Source: Opitutaceae bacterium TAV5 (GTDB taxonomy: Bacteria; Verrucomicrobiota; Verrucomicrobiia; Opitutales; Opitutaceae). Taken from it: 64,000 bases of DNA. The notes under the pieces are model-generated. The model had not been told where the DNA came from and made no database searches. It saw nothing but the letters and a program-made list of their open reading frames with translations. Shown in pieces: positions 28,501-37,715 of this stretch; position 1 is the first letter of the stretch; every line of letters starts with the position of its first letter. The stretch is from assembly GCA_000242935.3 (NCBI GenBank), contig CP007053.1, positions 620,001 to 684,000 on the forward strand, in the 5' to 3' direction. The position numbers and the translations under genes are program-made.

Positions 28501-29988
28501 GCTGGTGGTACCGCTACGTTTGCAGTGACTGCCAGCGGAACGCCGCCTCCTGCCTATCAGTGGCTCAAAGGCGGTAAACCGATCGCCGGTGCCACAGAAA
28601 GCAGTTATACAATTGTTAATGTTTCTACGGCTGATGCGGCCAAGTATAGTGTTCGGGTAGAGAATTCCAAAGGTAAGGTGACTTCCAAAAGTGCGACTCT
28701 GAAGGTCCTGAGCCTCCCGCCTGTTTACCTGGGAGATACTGTGAGTTACAAGGCCGGTTCTGCTCCGACCTTGGATGTCGGCCTCGGCAGTTCGGAAAGC
28801 GGGTTGAAGTACTATGCAAAGGGCTTGCCCAAGGGGCTCAAAATCAATGCCCTTACGGGCGAAATCACCGGTTCGATTTCTGCAAAAGCCGGTACTTATA
28901 ATGTGACCTATTGGACGCAGGCAGGAAAGTCAAAGAGCGCCATTCAGACGTTGACCTTTGTGGTGGAACCGCCGCTCCCTCCGGCCCCGATCGGAACAGA
29001 CGGCGCGCTGGCCTGGACACATGGTGGCGGTAGTTTTGACCAATCAGTCAAAAACACTGCTCCGGAAGCCGCCGGCCTGACCTATGAGGCGAAGGGACTG
29101 CCGAAAGGCCTGAAAATTGATAAGAATACAGGTCAGATCTACGGTAACATTACTGCCAAGCCCGGTACTTACACGGTCACATACTGGTCCAAGGCCGGCA
29201 GCACCAAGAGCGATCCGGTAACGCTGCAGTTCACGGTCGATGCCTTCCCGTTCGAGGGTGATTACGATGCCTTGTTTGTGGACTCGACCGATCATGGCCT
29301 TCCGGCGGGCAAGGTTACCGTCAAGATCACCTACAATGGTGCCTTTACCGGCAAGCTCTACTACCAGAATAACAAGACCTATTCCTTCAAGGGAATTTTT
29401 GGACTCAACGGGGCTCAGGATGCAGCTTCGGTAGTTCTGGATAATGTCGGACGTTCCGGATTGAATCTGGATCTGTACGTCACCGTCGGCGGCAAGCTGG
29501 AGGCCTCCACTCTTGCCGATGGTGCCACCGGCTACTGGGTCGAGGCCCAGTACGGCTTCGAAAGCCTCAAGCTGACCAATCCCAAGGCTCCGGTCCGCAC
29601 TTACACGGTGGGCGCGCAGGAGGTATGGATCAACGAAGTCGGATCGCAGACTTTCTTTGATCTTCTTACGACTGCTCCGTTGCGGGGAGACGCCAAGATT
29701 TCGGTGAGTTCCAAAAACGTACTCTCCTTCAAGGGGACCGCTGCCGATGGCACCAAGATCACGACTTCCACCACCGGATCTGATGACGGCTCTTATCTTC
29801 TCTTCGTTAATCCGAACAAGAAAATATGGGGAGGTTACTTCTCGGGCGAATTGAATCTGAACTTGGCCAACAACCGGTTCGACGATCCCGATCAGAACGA
29901 CCTGCGCTGGAGCAAACCGTCACCTGATAACAATAAAATTCATTCGGGCGCGTTTGGTCCTCTGGACGTCACTATCGAAACAAAATAA
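25531..29988 (+). CDS. Giant secreted beta-propeller/DUF4214/Ig protein
   Basis: A 1485-residue exported protein with a signal peptide at about 1-33. Residues 35-180 are a beta-sandwich-like region. Residues 185-750 hold repeated PD40/TolB-type propeller units with the recurring pattern PSISDDGTWIVFESDA (for example MPTVSENGRYVVFYS). An insert at about 583-656 has the repeat VTNGGSGYT. Residues 755-965 resemble DUF4214, 976-1060 form an I-set Ig domain, and 1063-1240 form two putative-Ig repeats with AKGLPKGLKI. The last 245 residues are a module shared with the gene at 30312-37619. Base composition is poorer in GC than in neighbours. No sorting signal is seen; function is unknown, probably cell-surface. 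Confidence 0.8.
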   Translation: MITPNKHWFKRLWGRISLLMLAGILTATTSRGQDIRVARVELIDTPTVGTFQPGDPISWRIWFQVNPVGTPPPPGRQEFWIETFLTTDGDPENQDNYELYYRETHVFGGTAINAGVDFQNQHGPGLWSSTVHTARLPRNFTGNYFLVARAYVRSGVADPDTTNNYPPVGETAGTRISIASADSPIVSRVSESTSGGAADEFSDMPTVSENGRYVVFYSAASNLAGVSVPANYTQVYLKDTVTGAITLVSKNLSGTGGNGNSRSSMINAGASVSGGYIVFESEASNLVANDTNNATDIFLYEINSGKITLLSKGLNNAQANRGSYAPSISDDGTWIVFESDAFNLVAGDTNGVRDIFLVHRNGSGITLVSHNIYGTSGNATSSSAKISGDGSAVAFRSYATNLVSNKSTTVSDIYVATLDSASRTLVDIDRVSIALDGTGNFAEQLDRDSFDPAISKTGRYVAFATRSTRVLVPSGAGPVYSGTYSQVYVINRDVSGSGQMDQSGNRFLRLVSAGQYGTVFANDDSEEPMISGNGRFIGYRTMASDLQYPYVIRSDGTPFFTPDIARYFDDNGSDDVYRLDTGIQSIIVTNGGSGYTQDSTTVSISGGGGSGAKAVAWIEQGVVVRIDITNAGAGFSTSPTVTINGTGAGATANATLAPSSELLSLNKFGAVTNGILGQYHVPASRSVTMSKNGRYLVFASDAENRGSYTFGISNLRPLDDNGKRDIFLIDLRNGETPSNEEGGGDDGGEGEIPIEGDEIVDAVYQSLFFRSAQPTDIAAINLALKGGITLAGTAAYAVESDEFRIPNSSAEAILAYRAALGLYQSPEEYENAMSAIKAGSLATYLNTLYASVDYASRFGQLIDPTTLQDADYRALCKKIALQVYRNLYGGKPKRDTDTLAYTDFFYDYLRSGYGAATAQFIYNFVSTESTSYKRAQVAALIIILDDRRPDPAEVDSMAKKPIIDAAYTFSGDPLPSKPVIASQPANFEVTAGGTATFAVTASGTPPPAYQWLKGGKPIAGATESSYTIVNVSTADAAKYSVRVENSKGKVTSKSATLKVLSLPPVYLGDTVSYKAGSAPTLDVGLGSSESGLKYYAKGLPKGLKINALTGEITGSISAKAGTYNVTYWTQAGKSKSAIQTLTFVVEPPLPPAPIGTDGALAWTHGGGSFDQSVKNTAPEAAGLTYEAKGLPKGLKIDKNTGQIYGNITAKPGTYTVTYWSKAGSTKSDPVTLQFTVDAFPFEGDYDALFVDSTDHGLPAGKVTVKITYNGAFTGKLYYQNNKTYSFKGIFGLNGAQDAASVVLDNVGRSGLNLDLYVTVGGKLEASTLADGATGYWVEAQYGFESLKLTNPKAPVRTYTVGAQEVWINEVGSQTFFDLLTTAPLRGDAKISVSSKNVLSFKGTAADGTKITTSTTGSDDGSYLLFVNPNKKIWGGYFSGELNLNLANNRFDDPDQNDLRWSKPSPDNNKIHSGAFGPLDVTIETK

Positions 29989-31295
29989 ACCCGGGTCTGC
30001 TGGTTAATTCCCGCTTCTTCCAACCTGCACTCCCGCAACCATCGCGTTGCGGGAGTTTTTTATACATCACACGGAGCCATCATTATTTTCTTATTCTCTG
30101 ATACCATTTTGTGATCAGAGATATGAAAATATGCGAAGCTAGTGAGGGTGAGGGAGTGGCGACGCCCTCGCCTCCTCTCCTCTTTGATACAACGGAGTGC
30201 AACTTGATATCAGATCGGGATGGCCAGCTTGGTCAGACTGACAAAAGGGGGGTAGATGCGGTGCCACGTTCCGGCTTGTCGTTGCTCACAAGCCGGTCAG
30301 AGCTGACGGTTTTATTTGTTCTGGATGGAAACATCGAGAGGACCAAATGCGGTCGGATGAATCTTGTTGTTATCCGCTGCCGGCTTACTCCAGAGGAGAT
30401 CACTCTGATCCGGATCGTCGAACCGGTTGTTCACCAGATTCAGCTCACCCGCGAAGTAACCACCCCAGATCTTCTTGTTCGGGTTAACGAAGAGCAGATA
30501 GGAACCATCATCGGATCCGGTTGTGGAGGCCGTGATCTTGGTACCATCGGCCAATTTACCCTTGAAGGACAGCACGTTCTTGGCGTTGACCGAGACCTTG
30601 GCGTCTCCCTGCAATGGATCAGCCATGATGGGATCGAAGAAGGTTTGCGATCCAACCTCGTTGATCCACACATCCTGCGCGCCCACGGTATAGGAACGAA
30701 CCGGGGCCTTGGGGTTGGTCAATTTGATGCTCTCGAAGCCATACTGGGCATTCACCCAGTAGCCACTGCCGTTATCAATCAGCGTGGAAACCTCCAGCTT
30801 GCCAGCCGAAGTAACATACAGATCCAGATTCAGACCGGAGCGGGCCACATTGAATAGTTCCACCGAGGCTGAAGTCTGCGAGGAACTCAGCCCGAAGGTA
30901 CCCTTCAGTGAGTATGTCTTGTTGTTCTGGTAGTATAGCTTGCCGGTAAAGGCACCATTGTAGGTGATTTTGACGGTAACCTTGCCGGCCGGAAGCCCTT
31001 GGTTGCCGGAGTCGACGAACAGCGCGTCGTAGTCTCCCTCGAACGGGAAACCATTCACCGTAAAGGTGAGCGTGATCGGCTGGCTCTTGCTGCTGCCCAC
31101 TTTCGACCAGTAGGTGACGGTGTAGGTGCCGGGTTTGGCCGTGATTGTGCCGGAAATCTGGCCGGTCTTCTTGTCGAGCTTCAATCCCTTGGGCAGTCCT
31201 TTGGCTTCATAAGTCAGGCCCGTCGCCTCCGGATCGGTATTCTTGATCGATTCGTCAAAGACACCGCTTCCGAGTGTCCACGCATATTGGCCATT
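29005..31295. repeat. Inverted homologous region formed by two paralogous 3' ends
   Basis: The 3' ends of the convergent giant genes (about 29005-29988 and 30312-31295) encode closely similar protein, including identical runs such as KVTVKITYNGAFTGKLYYQN and SYLLFVNPNKKIWGGYF. By eye their DNA is similar too, with short near-identical stretches. Together they form a large imperfect inverted repeat around a 323-base spacer. Confidence 0.75.
30029..30062 (+). terminator. Rho-independent terminator of the propeller gene
   Basis: Arms CTCCCGCAAC (30030-30039) and GTTGCGGGAG (30046-30055) form a stem with a 6-base loop, followed by a T run. It lies about 40 bases past the stop of the 1485-residue protein gene. 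The rest of the 29989-30311 spacer shows only a CCGGCTTGT/ACAAGCCGG hairpin at 30272-30297 without a T run. Confidence 0.88.
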
Positions 31296-34200
31296 TGTGC
31301 CGATATCAATCGCAGGAAGCGGATCTTCCACAATGATCGTCTGATAGACCGTCTCACTCGTGTATTTACCGACCTTGGTCCAGTACTGCACTGAATACTC
31401 GCCTGATTTGGCGGTCACGGCTCCGGTGACAACGCCGGTATTCTTGTCCAGTTTCAGCCCTTTTGGCAGACCCTTTGTATAATAGGTAACACCGCCCGCA
31501 GTGTTCATCGCAGGATTGCTGACGGTCAGTGCAGTCGTCGCTGCGCCACCGAGTTTCAGATAAACCCGGTCAACAGGTACGATCGGCGCCTCTGGAGTCA
31601 CCTTGATCGTGACGGCCTTGCTGGTCACCACTCCCTTGGTATTGCTGACTTTTACGGTGTACTTGGCAGCGTCGGCCGGCACGACATCACCGATCACCAA
31701 GGTGGCGGTAGTGCCGGTTGCGTCGACGGCGCTGCTGATCCGGCCACCAGGAGTGATTGCCTTACCCGCCTTGAGCCACTGGAACGACGGAATATTACCC
31801 TGCGAAAGGGTTACTTTCAGTTCAATCTGATCGCCGACGACAACCGAATCCGTCTCCGCGACCAGACTCTGGATCACCGGCTTGATCACCTCGGTCGGAC
31901 GCTCATCGGTTCCCAGGGCATAGTACTCGGCCACGTCCTTGAGGCGCCCGGCCTGGACAGCAGCTGTATTTGCTTCAACCTCGGCACGAGTTGGTTCCCG
32001 TCCGGTAAAGGCCAAGATCACTGCAGCCACCTGTGTCTGATAATATAACTTGGCTTTGGTATCCTTCTCGAAAAGCCACTCGTACACCGCATTAGCGTGA
32101 GTCGAATATTGGACGGACTCATCGGTGCTGGGAATAGTTCCCATGTACCCACGGAATTCTTGATATAGTGCAAGTTTATCAGAGTCCCGTTTGGGAGAAT
32201 TATTGTAAACATTGCGATAGGTCCGAAGGGCAAACTCATCCACATGTTTCTGCCATGCTTCGGGACTCAGCTGTCCCACACCCGTTGGCCACGGCATAAG
32301 CTGTCCAAACAGCCTGGCGTAGGCAGGCGCCTGCAGCAAATAGTTGATGTAGCCTTGCCATGAATAGCCGCTTTCCAGCAACCGGACCCCGATCAGATAA
32401 TCCTCATAGTCGGGGTATGCTCCCATCACTGCCAAATAAGAGGAGATTACTACATTGGGAATTCCATTATAGGAAAGATCATCGCTACTAAACAGCTGCG
32501 CGATGGCGGCAGGCGTGGTCATATCCATGCCAAGGATGCCATACAGGGAGGCGGCCTCGGCTGTTGTAGCATCCCGGCCATAGAGCAACTGAAAGGCCTC
32601 GTTGGCCACTCCCACCCAAGGAGCTTGGGTCACGTTGACGGTCGCCGAGTTCGATGGTGCGGAAGAACCGCGAGAATCGGTGGCCACAGCGTGAACTGCA
32701 TACACTCCTGTGGCAGGGGGCGTGAAGGTGGCGGAGAACGGACTCGAACTCCTGGTCGCCCAAGCTTCACCGTTCACATAGATCGTGATGCTGGTCAGCG
32801 TCGCTCCCGTAACGGTGACCGTTCCGGAGATGGTGACCGAACTGCCAATTTCTACCGACGCCGGTGTAACCGACAGGGAGACGGCAGGCGGGATCACCGG
32901 GGACACCGTCACGATCTGGTCAACCGTCTTGAGGGGGCGGTCGAGCGAATCCAGCACCACTGCATAAACGGTAAAGGAGCCGGCCTGGGTTGGCGTGTAC
33001 GAGGCAGTCCAGGGCGCAGCCGTGGCCAGCCCGACAGCATCCGAACCGACATAGAAGGTGACGCTCTTGATGGTCACACCCGAAGGCGGATTGGCGGTCA
33101 CGCTGAACCCGAGGCTTTCGCCCAGGGAAATCGTCGTATTGCCTCCGTTGATGACGAGCGTCGGGTCTTCGGTGAAGACCGGTGCCTCGCCAACGGTCAG
33201 GGTCTGTTCCGGTGTCGTCACCATGTTGCCCCTGGAATCGGCCACCGTCGCAAAGACCTTGTATGTCCCGGTGTACGCCGGCGTATAGTTGGCTGTGTAG
33301 GGGAATGAGGTGATCGTCTGCACCACTTCGTTGTCAACGTAGATGGAAACTTCGGATATCGCAGATCCGGACGCCGCCTCGGCGCTCACCGAAATGCTGG
33401 TCGATTGCCCCAGAGACAAACTCGCCGGATTGAGCGTCAGCACCACATTGGTAGGCAGTGCCGGAGTCGCAGCAAGGGAGGTCCTGATCACCGATACCGG
33501 CACGGCAGCAGAGAGAGCATTGCTGGCGATTCCCGCCGCACCGGAAACTCTTGCCGTAGCCGTAATATTGTAGCTGTCGATTGCAAGCGTCACCGGGTAG
33601 TTGACCTTGAAATGGGTGTCTTCGGAATCGGACGGAATGGCGACCGTCCCGAGCAAGGTCGCACCGGACGTGATGCTTGACGCCCAGAACTCGATGCTGG
33701 AAACCGTATCCTGCCCCGGCGTCAATGAGGCTATCAGCGGAATCGTGGAACCTCGTCCCCAGACATCGCTTGCCTCAGGCGCAGTCACGGTAATCACCGG
33801 AGCCACGTTTTTCGGAGCAGTCACAGTGATCGCGTCACCGCCGCTGATCGCGGACCGGACGCCAAGATCATCCACAGCGACCACTTCAATTCTGTAGTTG
33901 CGCGTGCTGGTATTGCCCGTGCCGGGCGATGGCGCTGTCCATGTGGCGGTGAAATTGCCGCCACCGGGAACGGTCGGCGTGGTGACCGTGGCAAACAGGA
34001 CATCGTTGGCGAAGAACTCGACCCTCGCAATGGCGCTCATCGTGCTGGAAGCCTGCGCGACAAAGGTCACCTGCCTGCCCACATTCACATTCGTGATAAA
34101 GGGCATCAGCTCAACCACGGGCAGATCACCCTTGGGATCTTGGTAATTTGCCTTGCGATCAAAGACATACACATCCTTGATCGCACCGTTGGTCGCTTCG

Positions 34201-37200
34201 TAATCGTAGTTGGTCGCACCGAAAATCAGGCCGTTGCGTCCCTTGGCATCTGAGGTGAACGCCACAAACCGGCCGTCGGCGCTGACCACCGGGCGGCGGC
34301 TCGTCGGGATCTGGGTTGTATACAGCATCGGCTGCAACGTCCAGCGACTCGCCTCATAACCGAAACGGCTGACCGATGCCCGCTGCGCGACCGGATAAAT
34401 GTCCCCATCGCTCGAGGACGATAGATCGTAGAAGTAGACGTCCGACGCCTCGTTGCTGTCGATGTAGTTGGCGACCCGGCGGGTTAGGAACGTCGTGCCA
34501 TCGACGCTCCTGACGGGCAGAGGAGGCAGCAAATCGCGCGACTCACTGACGAAAGCGATCAGGTTGCCCGTCTTGTCCATCGACGGTTCAAGGCTGCCCA
34601 GATCGGGAGGATTTGTCAGGGGATTGTCGGGTTCGAATCCTGAATGCGAGTACAGTGCATTGTCGTCAGCGTCATACCGGTACTGGTCATAACCGTCGGG
34701 ATAACCGTGAGGATTGTCCCGCTTGGTCGAGTTCAGGCGGACGATCCTGGTAACGGCAAATGCCGAGGTGTCGATCGCCGCGCGGAACACATGGGGGACG
34801 CCGACATTGTAACTGTCGGCAGGACTATTGCCGAGGGTCAGGTTGGTGGCGGCAGATGAGAAGGCCACATAGCTGCCGTCCTCGTTGATCGCCGGGTAGC
34901 CACTCGCATTATTGCCGGGAGTCAGGTCGGACTGCGAAATATCCCGGGAAACGGGGAGAAAACGGAGCACACCGGTGGCATCCGTCGCCGGGTTGGTGGC
35001 GAGCACAATCTGGTCGAACGGAGAATTGGCAGCCAATCCAAGAACTCCTTTATCCTTGGTGACAAAGACGATGTGATTGCCATCGAGAGAGATTTTCGGG
35101 CGGGAAGCCGCACTGATCGCCGCTGCCGGATCATCGAAAGCTGCTCCCGCGTTCTGGTCGCTGATGAGGTAAACCTGCGGGAACCCGTCTGCGGTGAACT
35201 CGCCTGATTCATTGGCTGGTCCGCGGTCATAGAGGTAGATCTGCATGACTCCCTGCGTCTTCAGCTTGCCATTGGGGTTCCGGGTGCTGCCGGAAGCGAT
35301 TTTCAGCAAGTTCGTCGCGGTGGACTCGAAGACGATATAGCGACCATCCGCACTAATGGAAGGCAGGCTGCTACCGCTATCTGGCTGAGGAAGCGGTCTG
35401 TCGTTCCTCGAGTCGGGCATGATCTTGTGGGTCGTCTTGAGCTGAATGTCGCGCACGTAGATGTTGGCCATCCCGTTATGCACGCCGGCCGCCAAATTGC
35501 TCGCAGCCGACTGGAACACGACGTACCGGCTGCTGACCGCATCGGTACCGGCATTGATCACAGGGTATGTACTGTCGCCATCCGTAGCGCCGGATGTGGC
35601 CACAGAGACCAGATCCGTGGTGTCACCCTCGGTATTGCGGACATAAATGTTATAATAAGCCGAGTCCGTCGTTCCCGCCAGTTGGCCCTTGCTCTGAAAC
35701 GCAATATAGCGGCCATCCTGCGAAATGGAGGGATTGTCACTCAATCCTGACGAAGCACCACCGGAGGAGGACAGGCTGGCCCGGAAGGTGTTTGTGGCCT
35801 GTTTCGGCAGAATCATGATTTTCTGCGCTTCCGCCGCCGTTGTGGTGTTATTTCCCCAGAAAAGCGTACCGCTCGCGCTGGCGTCGTTTTCATCTGCGAA
35901 TCGGGCGTCGTCGTCACGTCCGCTGGTGCCAGCCGCGTTAATGCGGGCAAGGATATAATAGGTGCCTGCAAAATTCTCGGGCAGTTTGATGTACCGGCTG
36001 ATCGCGATCTGCTGGCCGGGCAGGAGCTTGCCGGCCTCCCAAAGGTAACGCGAGCCTCCCAAAGGATCCGGAACCAGGACTGCATTTGTACCGGCATTGT
36101 TGCCCTGAAAACTTTCCTGCCAGATCAGGAAGGCTCCGCTGTCGTCCCAGTTGGGTGTCGGGGAAATCTGGATGCGCGCGGTGTATCTTGCCGCCAAGGT
36201 CGCCGGAAGCGCCGACGATCTACTCGTAGTGCCGGCATTGGTACCAAGGTTGCTCCATGCGAGATCAACTCGGATGGCGTCGCCGCCACGGTATTCACCT
36301 GCCGCATAATTGAACGTATTTATGGCCAGATCGGGAGGCGTCGCAATCGCCACGGCAATCGATCCCGCATTGGCCACCGACCTGCCGGGGCGAACGTCCA
36401 AAGTATAACTGCCGGTCGTTAGTGTTTCTGGCAGATCGAATGAAATTGTATAATAGCCGCTTTCACTACCATCCGTGGGGACCGAAACGGTCCGATTCTC
36501 CGTCCATGACAAGTAGGTCCCCTCATTCGCATCGTAAAGGACATATTGAATATCAAGAGTCTCGAAGTAACCAGGCGTTGGAGTGGGGGTGCGGGTGTCT
36601 TTCAGCTTGAATCTCAGGGTGGTCGATTGTCCTGCCTGGGTTCCCCCTGAAACAAATTCCAAGCTGGTCGCTTCCAGAAAAGTGCCGTTGTTCTTGGGTG
36701 CCACCACATCGAATTGCGCCGAGGAATCTGGATACGCCACAGGAACGTCGAGTATTCCCAGCGCGGATGCGGATGTCGCTGTAACGGTGATCGTCGCATT
36801 CGCAGTGACATCTGCTGCCGCAATAAAAACGTCGTCCACAATGCCACCATAAGTGATATCGGCTGAAATCTGCCCAATATCCGCGGCAGTCGAACTCAGG
36901 ACAACACCACCGCTGAAACCGGTGGCAACCGAGCCATCGACATTATAGGCGGTGACACGAACCGGAGTCGTTACACCTTGGATAATGCCACTCCCGCTTC
37001 CTTCTTGGTGAAAATAGCGGTTCAGGGGCATCGTGCTTCCCGTGTAGGTAACACCAAAATAGGCAGGCATGACCGAGAAGAATCCCTGATGCACGTTGGC
37101 GAAGCTTCTGACCGTCCGGTTTCCATCCGAATCGGTACTGTAGTCGTAGGTTGCCGATGCTTGGTCGGTTGCAATATTGTTTCCACCCAGTCCGAGACCT

Positions 37201-37619
37201 TCCACACTGAATCTCATACCGCGAGGATGATAGGCCCCGTCATTGTAGTCCTGTTGCCAGACGTAGGTAGCCGCATGCCGGATCTCGGGAATATTCAGGA
37301 CTCCCTGCCCACCGGCGAGCGGAATCCAGTACCCGGTGGATTGGCCGACATCGGCATGGAGCGTCACATAGACGCTGCCTGAATAGCCGCTAACGAGATC
37401 TCCTTTGGCATTGAGGGCACTGACGCGAACAGTCAGAGGATCACCGGCCTTCAGGCCTTGCACTCCTTCAAGTGTGTTTCCTAGGCCAGCACCAGTATCC
37501 TGCCGTATTGCGAATTGGGTAACAACCTCGTCAACAGATTGTTGAGCGAAGACCGAGGTAACGAGGGATATTCCAAGGATGAGCCATCCGAGGATTGTTG
37601 GAAAACGTTTAGCATTCAT
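30312..37619 (-). CDS. Giant 2435-residue secreted multidomain protein, last gene of pilus-like operon
   Basis: Exported protein with signal peptide MNAKRFPTILGWLILGISLVTSVFAQ (cut near 26). Approximate domains: 30-320 beta-rich adhesin-like; 330-610 with a CARDB-like segment (PDLAINTFNY); 613-1170 PD40 propeller units (NPSISQDGRYIAFQS and similar); 1170-1665 four or more bacterial Ig-like repeats (VTFYVGSDAVG, ITIYVNGEAW); 1666-1900 DUF4214-like; 1913-1990 I-set Ig; 2000-2190 two putative-Ig repeats; 2190-2435 terminal module shared with the convergent gene. It starts 96 bases after the secretin stop on the same strand. The context suggests a substrate or surface component of that secretin machine; this is inference. 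No membrane anchor is seen after the signal peptide. Confidence 0.82.
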   Translation of the reverse strand: MNAKRFPTILGWLILGISLVTSVFAQQSVDEVVTQFAIRQDTGAGLGNTLEGVQGLKAGDPLTVRVSALNAKGDLVSGYSGSVYVTLHADVGQSTGYWIPLAGGQGVLNIPEIRHAATYVWQQDYNDGAYHPRGMRFSVEGLGLGGNNIATDQASATYDYSTDSDGNRTVRSFANVHQGFFSVMPAYFGVTYTGSTMPLNRYFHQEGSGSGIIQGVTTPVRVTAYNVDGSVATGFSGGVVLSSTAADIGQISADITYGGIVDDVFIAAADVTANATITVTATSASALGILDVPVAYPDSSAQFDVVAPKNNGTFLEATSLEFVSGGTQAGQSTTLRFKLKDTRTPTPTPGYFETLDIQYVLYDANEGTYLSWTENRTVSVPTDGSESGYYTISFDLPETLTTGSYTLDVRPGRSVANAGSIAVAIATPPDLAINTFNYAAGEYRGGDAIRVDLAWSNLGTNAGTTSRSSALPATLAARYTARIQISPTPNWDDSGAFLIWQESFQGNNAGTNAVLVPDPLGGSRYLWEAGKLLPGQQIAISRYIKLPENFAGTYYILARINAAGTSGRDDDARFADENDASASGTLFWGNNTTTAAEAQKIMILPKQATNTFRASLSSSGGASSGLSDNPSISQDGRYIAFQSKGQLAGTTDSAYYNIYVRNTEGDTTDLVSVATSGATDGDSTYPVINAGTDAVSSRYVVFQSAASNLAAGVHNGMANIYVRDIQLKTTHKIMPDSRNDRPLPQPDSGSSLPSISADGRYIVFESTATNLLKIASGSTRNPNGKLKTQGVMQIYLYDRGPANESGEFTADGFPQVYLISDQNAGAAFDDPAAAISAASRPKISLDGNHIVFVTKDKGVLGLAANSPFDQIVLATNPATDATGVLRFLPVSRDISQSDLTPGNNASGYPAINEDGSYVAFSSAATNLTLGNSPADSYNVGVPHVFRAAIDTSAFAVTRIVRLNSTKRDNPHGYPDGYDQYRYDADDNALYSHSGFEPDNPLTNPPDLGSLEPSMDKTGNLIAFVSESRDLLPPLPVRSVDGTTFLTRRVANYIDSNEASDVYFYDLSSSSDGDIYPVAQRASVSRFGYEASRWTLQPMLYTTQIPTSRRPVVSADGRFVAFTSDAKGRNGLIFGATNYDYEATNGAIKDVYVFDRKANYQDPKGDLPVVELMPFITNVNVGRQVTFVAQASSTMSAIARVEFFANDVLFATVTTPTVPGGGNFTATWTAPSPGTGNTSTRNYRIEVVAVDDLGVRSAISGGDAITVTAPKNVAPVITVTAPEASDVWGRGSTIPLIASLTPGQDTVSSIEFWASSITSGATLLGTVAIPSDSEDTHFKVNYPVTLAIDSYNITATARVSGAAGIASNALSAAVPVSVIRTSLAATPALPTNVVLTLNPASLSLGQSTSISVSAEAASGSAISEVSIYVDNEVVQTITSFPYTANYTPAYTGTYKVFATVADSRGNMVTTPEQTLTVGEAPVFTEDPTLVINGGNTTISLGESLGFSVTANPPSGVTIKSVTFYVGSDAVGLATAAPWTASYTPTQAGSFTVYAVVLDSLDRPLKTVDQIVTVSPVIPPAVSLSVTPASVEIGSSVTISGTVTVTGATLTSITIYVNGEAWATRSSSPFSATFTPPATGVYAVHAVATDSRGSSAPSNSATVNVTQAPWVGVANEAFQLLYGRDATTAEAASLYGILGMDMTTPAAIAQLFSSDDLSYNGIPNVVISSYLAVMGAYPDYEDYLIGVRLLESGYSWQGYINYLLQAPAYARLFGQLMPWPTGVGQLSPEAWQKHVDEFALRTYRNVYNNSPKRDSDKLALYQEFRGYMGTIPSTDESVQYSTHANAVYEWLFEKDTKAKLYYQTQVAAVILAFTGREPTRAEVEANTAAVQAGRLKDVAEYYALGTDERPTEVIKPVIQSLVAETDSVVVGDQIELKVTLSQGNIPSFQWLKAGKAITPGGRISSAVDATGTTATLVIGDVVPADAAKYTVKVSNTKGVVTSKAVTIKVTPEAPIVPVDRVYLKLGGAATTALTVSNPAMNTAGGVTYYTKGLPKGLKLDKNTGVVTGAVTAKSGEYSVQYWTKVGKYTSETVYQTIIVEDPLPAIDIGTNGQYAWTLGSGVFDESIKNTDPEATGLTYEAKGLPKGLKLDKKTGQISGTITAKPGTYTVTYWSKVGSSKSQPITLTFTVNGFPFEGDYDALFVDSGNQGLPAGKVTVKITYNGAFTGKLYYQNNKTYSLKGTFGLSSSQTSASVELFNVARSGLNLDLYVTSAGKLEVSTLIDNGSGYWVNAQYGFESIKLTNPKAPVRSYTVGAQDVWINEVGSQTFFDPIMADPLQGDAKVSVNAKNVLSFKGKLADGTKITASTTGSDDGSYLLFVNPNKKIWGGYFAGELNLVNNRFDDPDQSDLLWSKPAADNNKIHPTAFGPLDVSIQNK

Positions 37620-37715
37620 GGAGTGATAAAGCAGAGAAAGAGTCTGTTAGCGCAAGAATAAGGCATTTACTGGAGATGGTGTAAGTCACAACCGGATGTC
37701 GCAGTATAACAGCAG

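Noticed and set aside
30272-30297. CCGGCTTGT/ACAAGCCGG hairpin as terminator of the giant minus-strand gene
   Set aside because: No T run follows on the minus strand. It may still be a weak stop, but the evidence is too thin to call.
28990-31260. C-terminal type 9 or PEP-CTERM sorting signal on the giant proteins
   Set aside because: The ends (GAFGPLDVTIETK and TAFGPLDVSIQNK) lack a transmembrane helix, an Arg cluster or a PEP motif, and no exosortase or type 9 gene is nearby.
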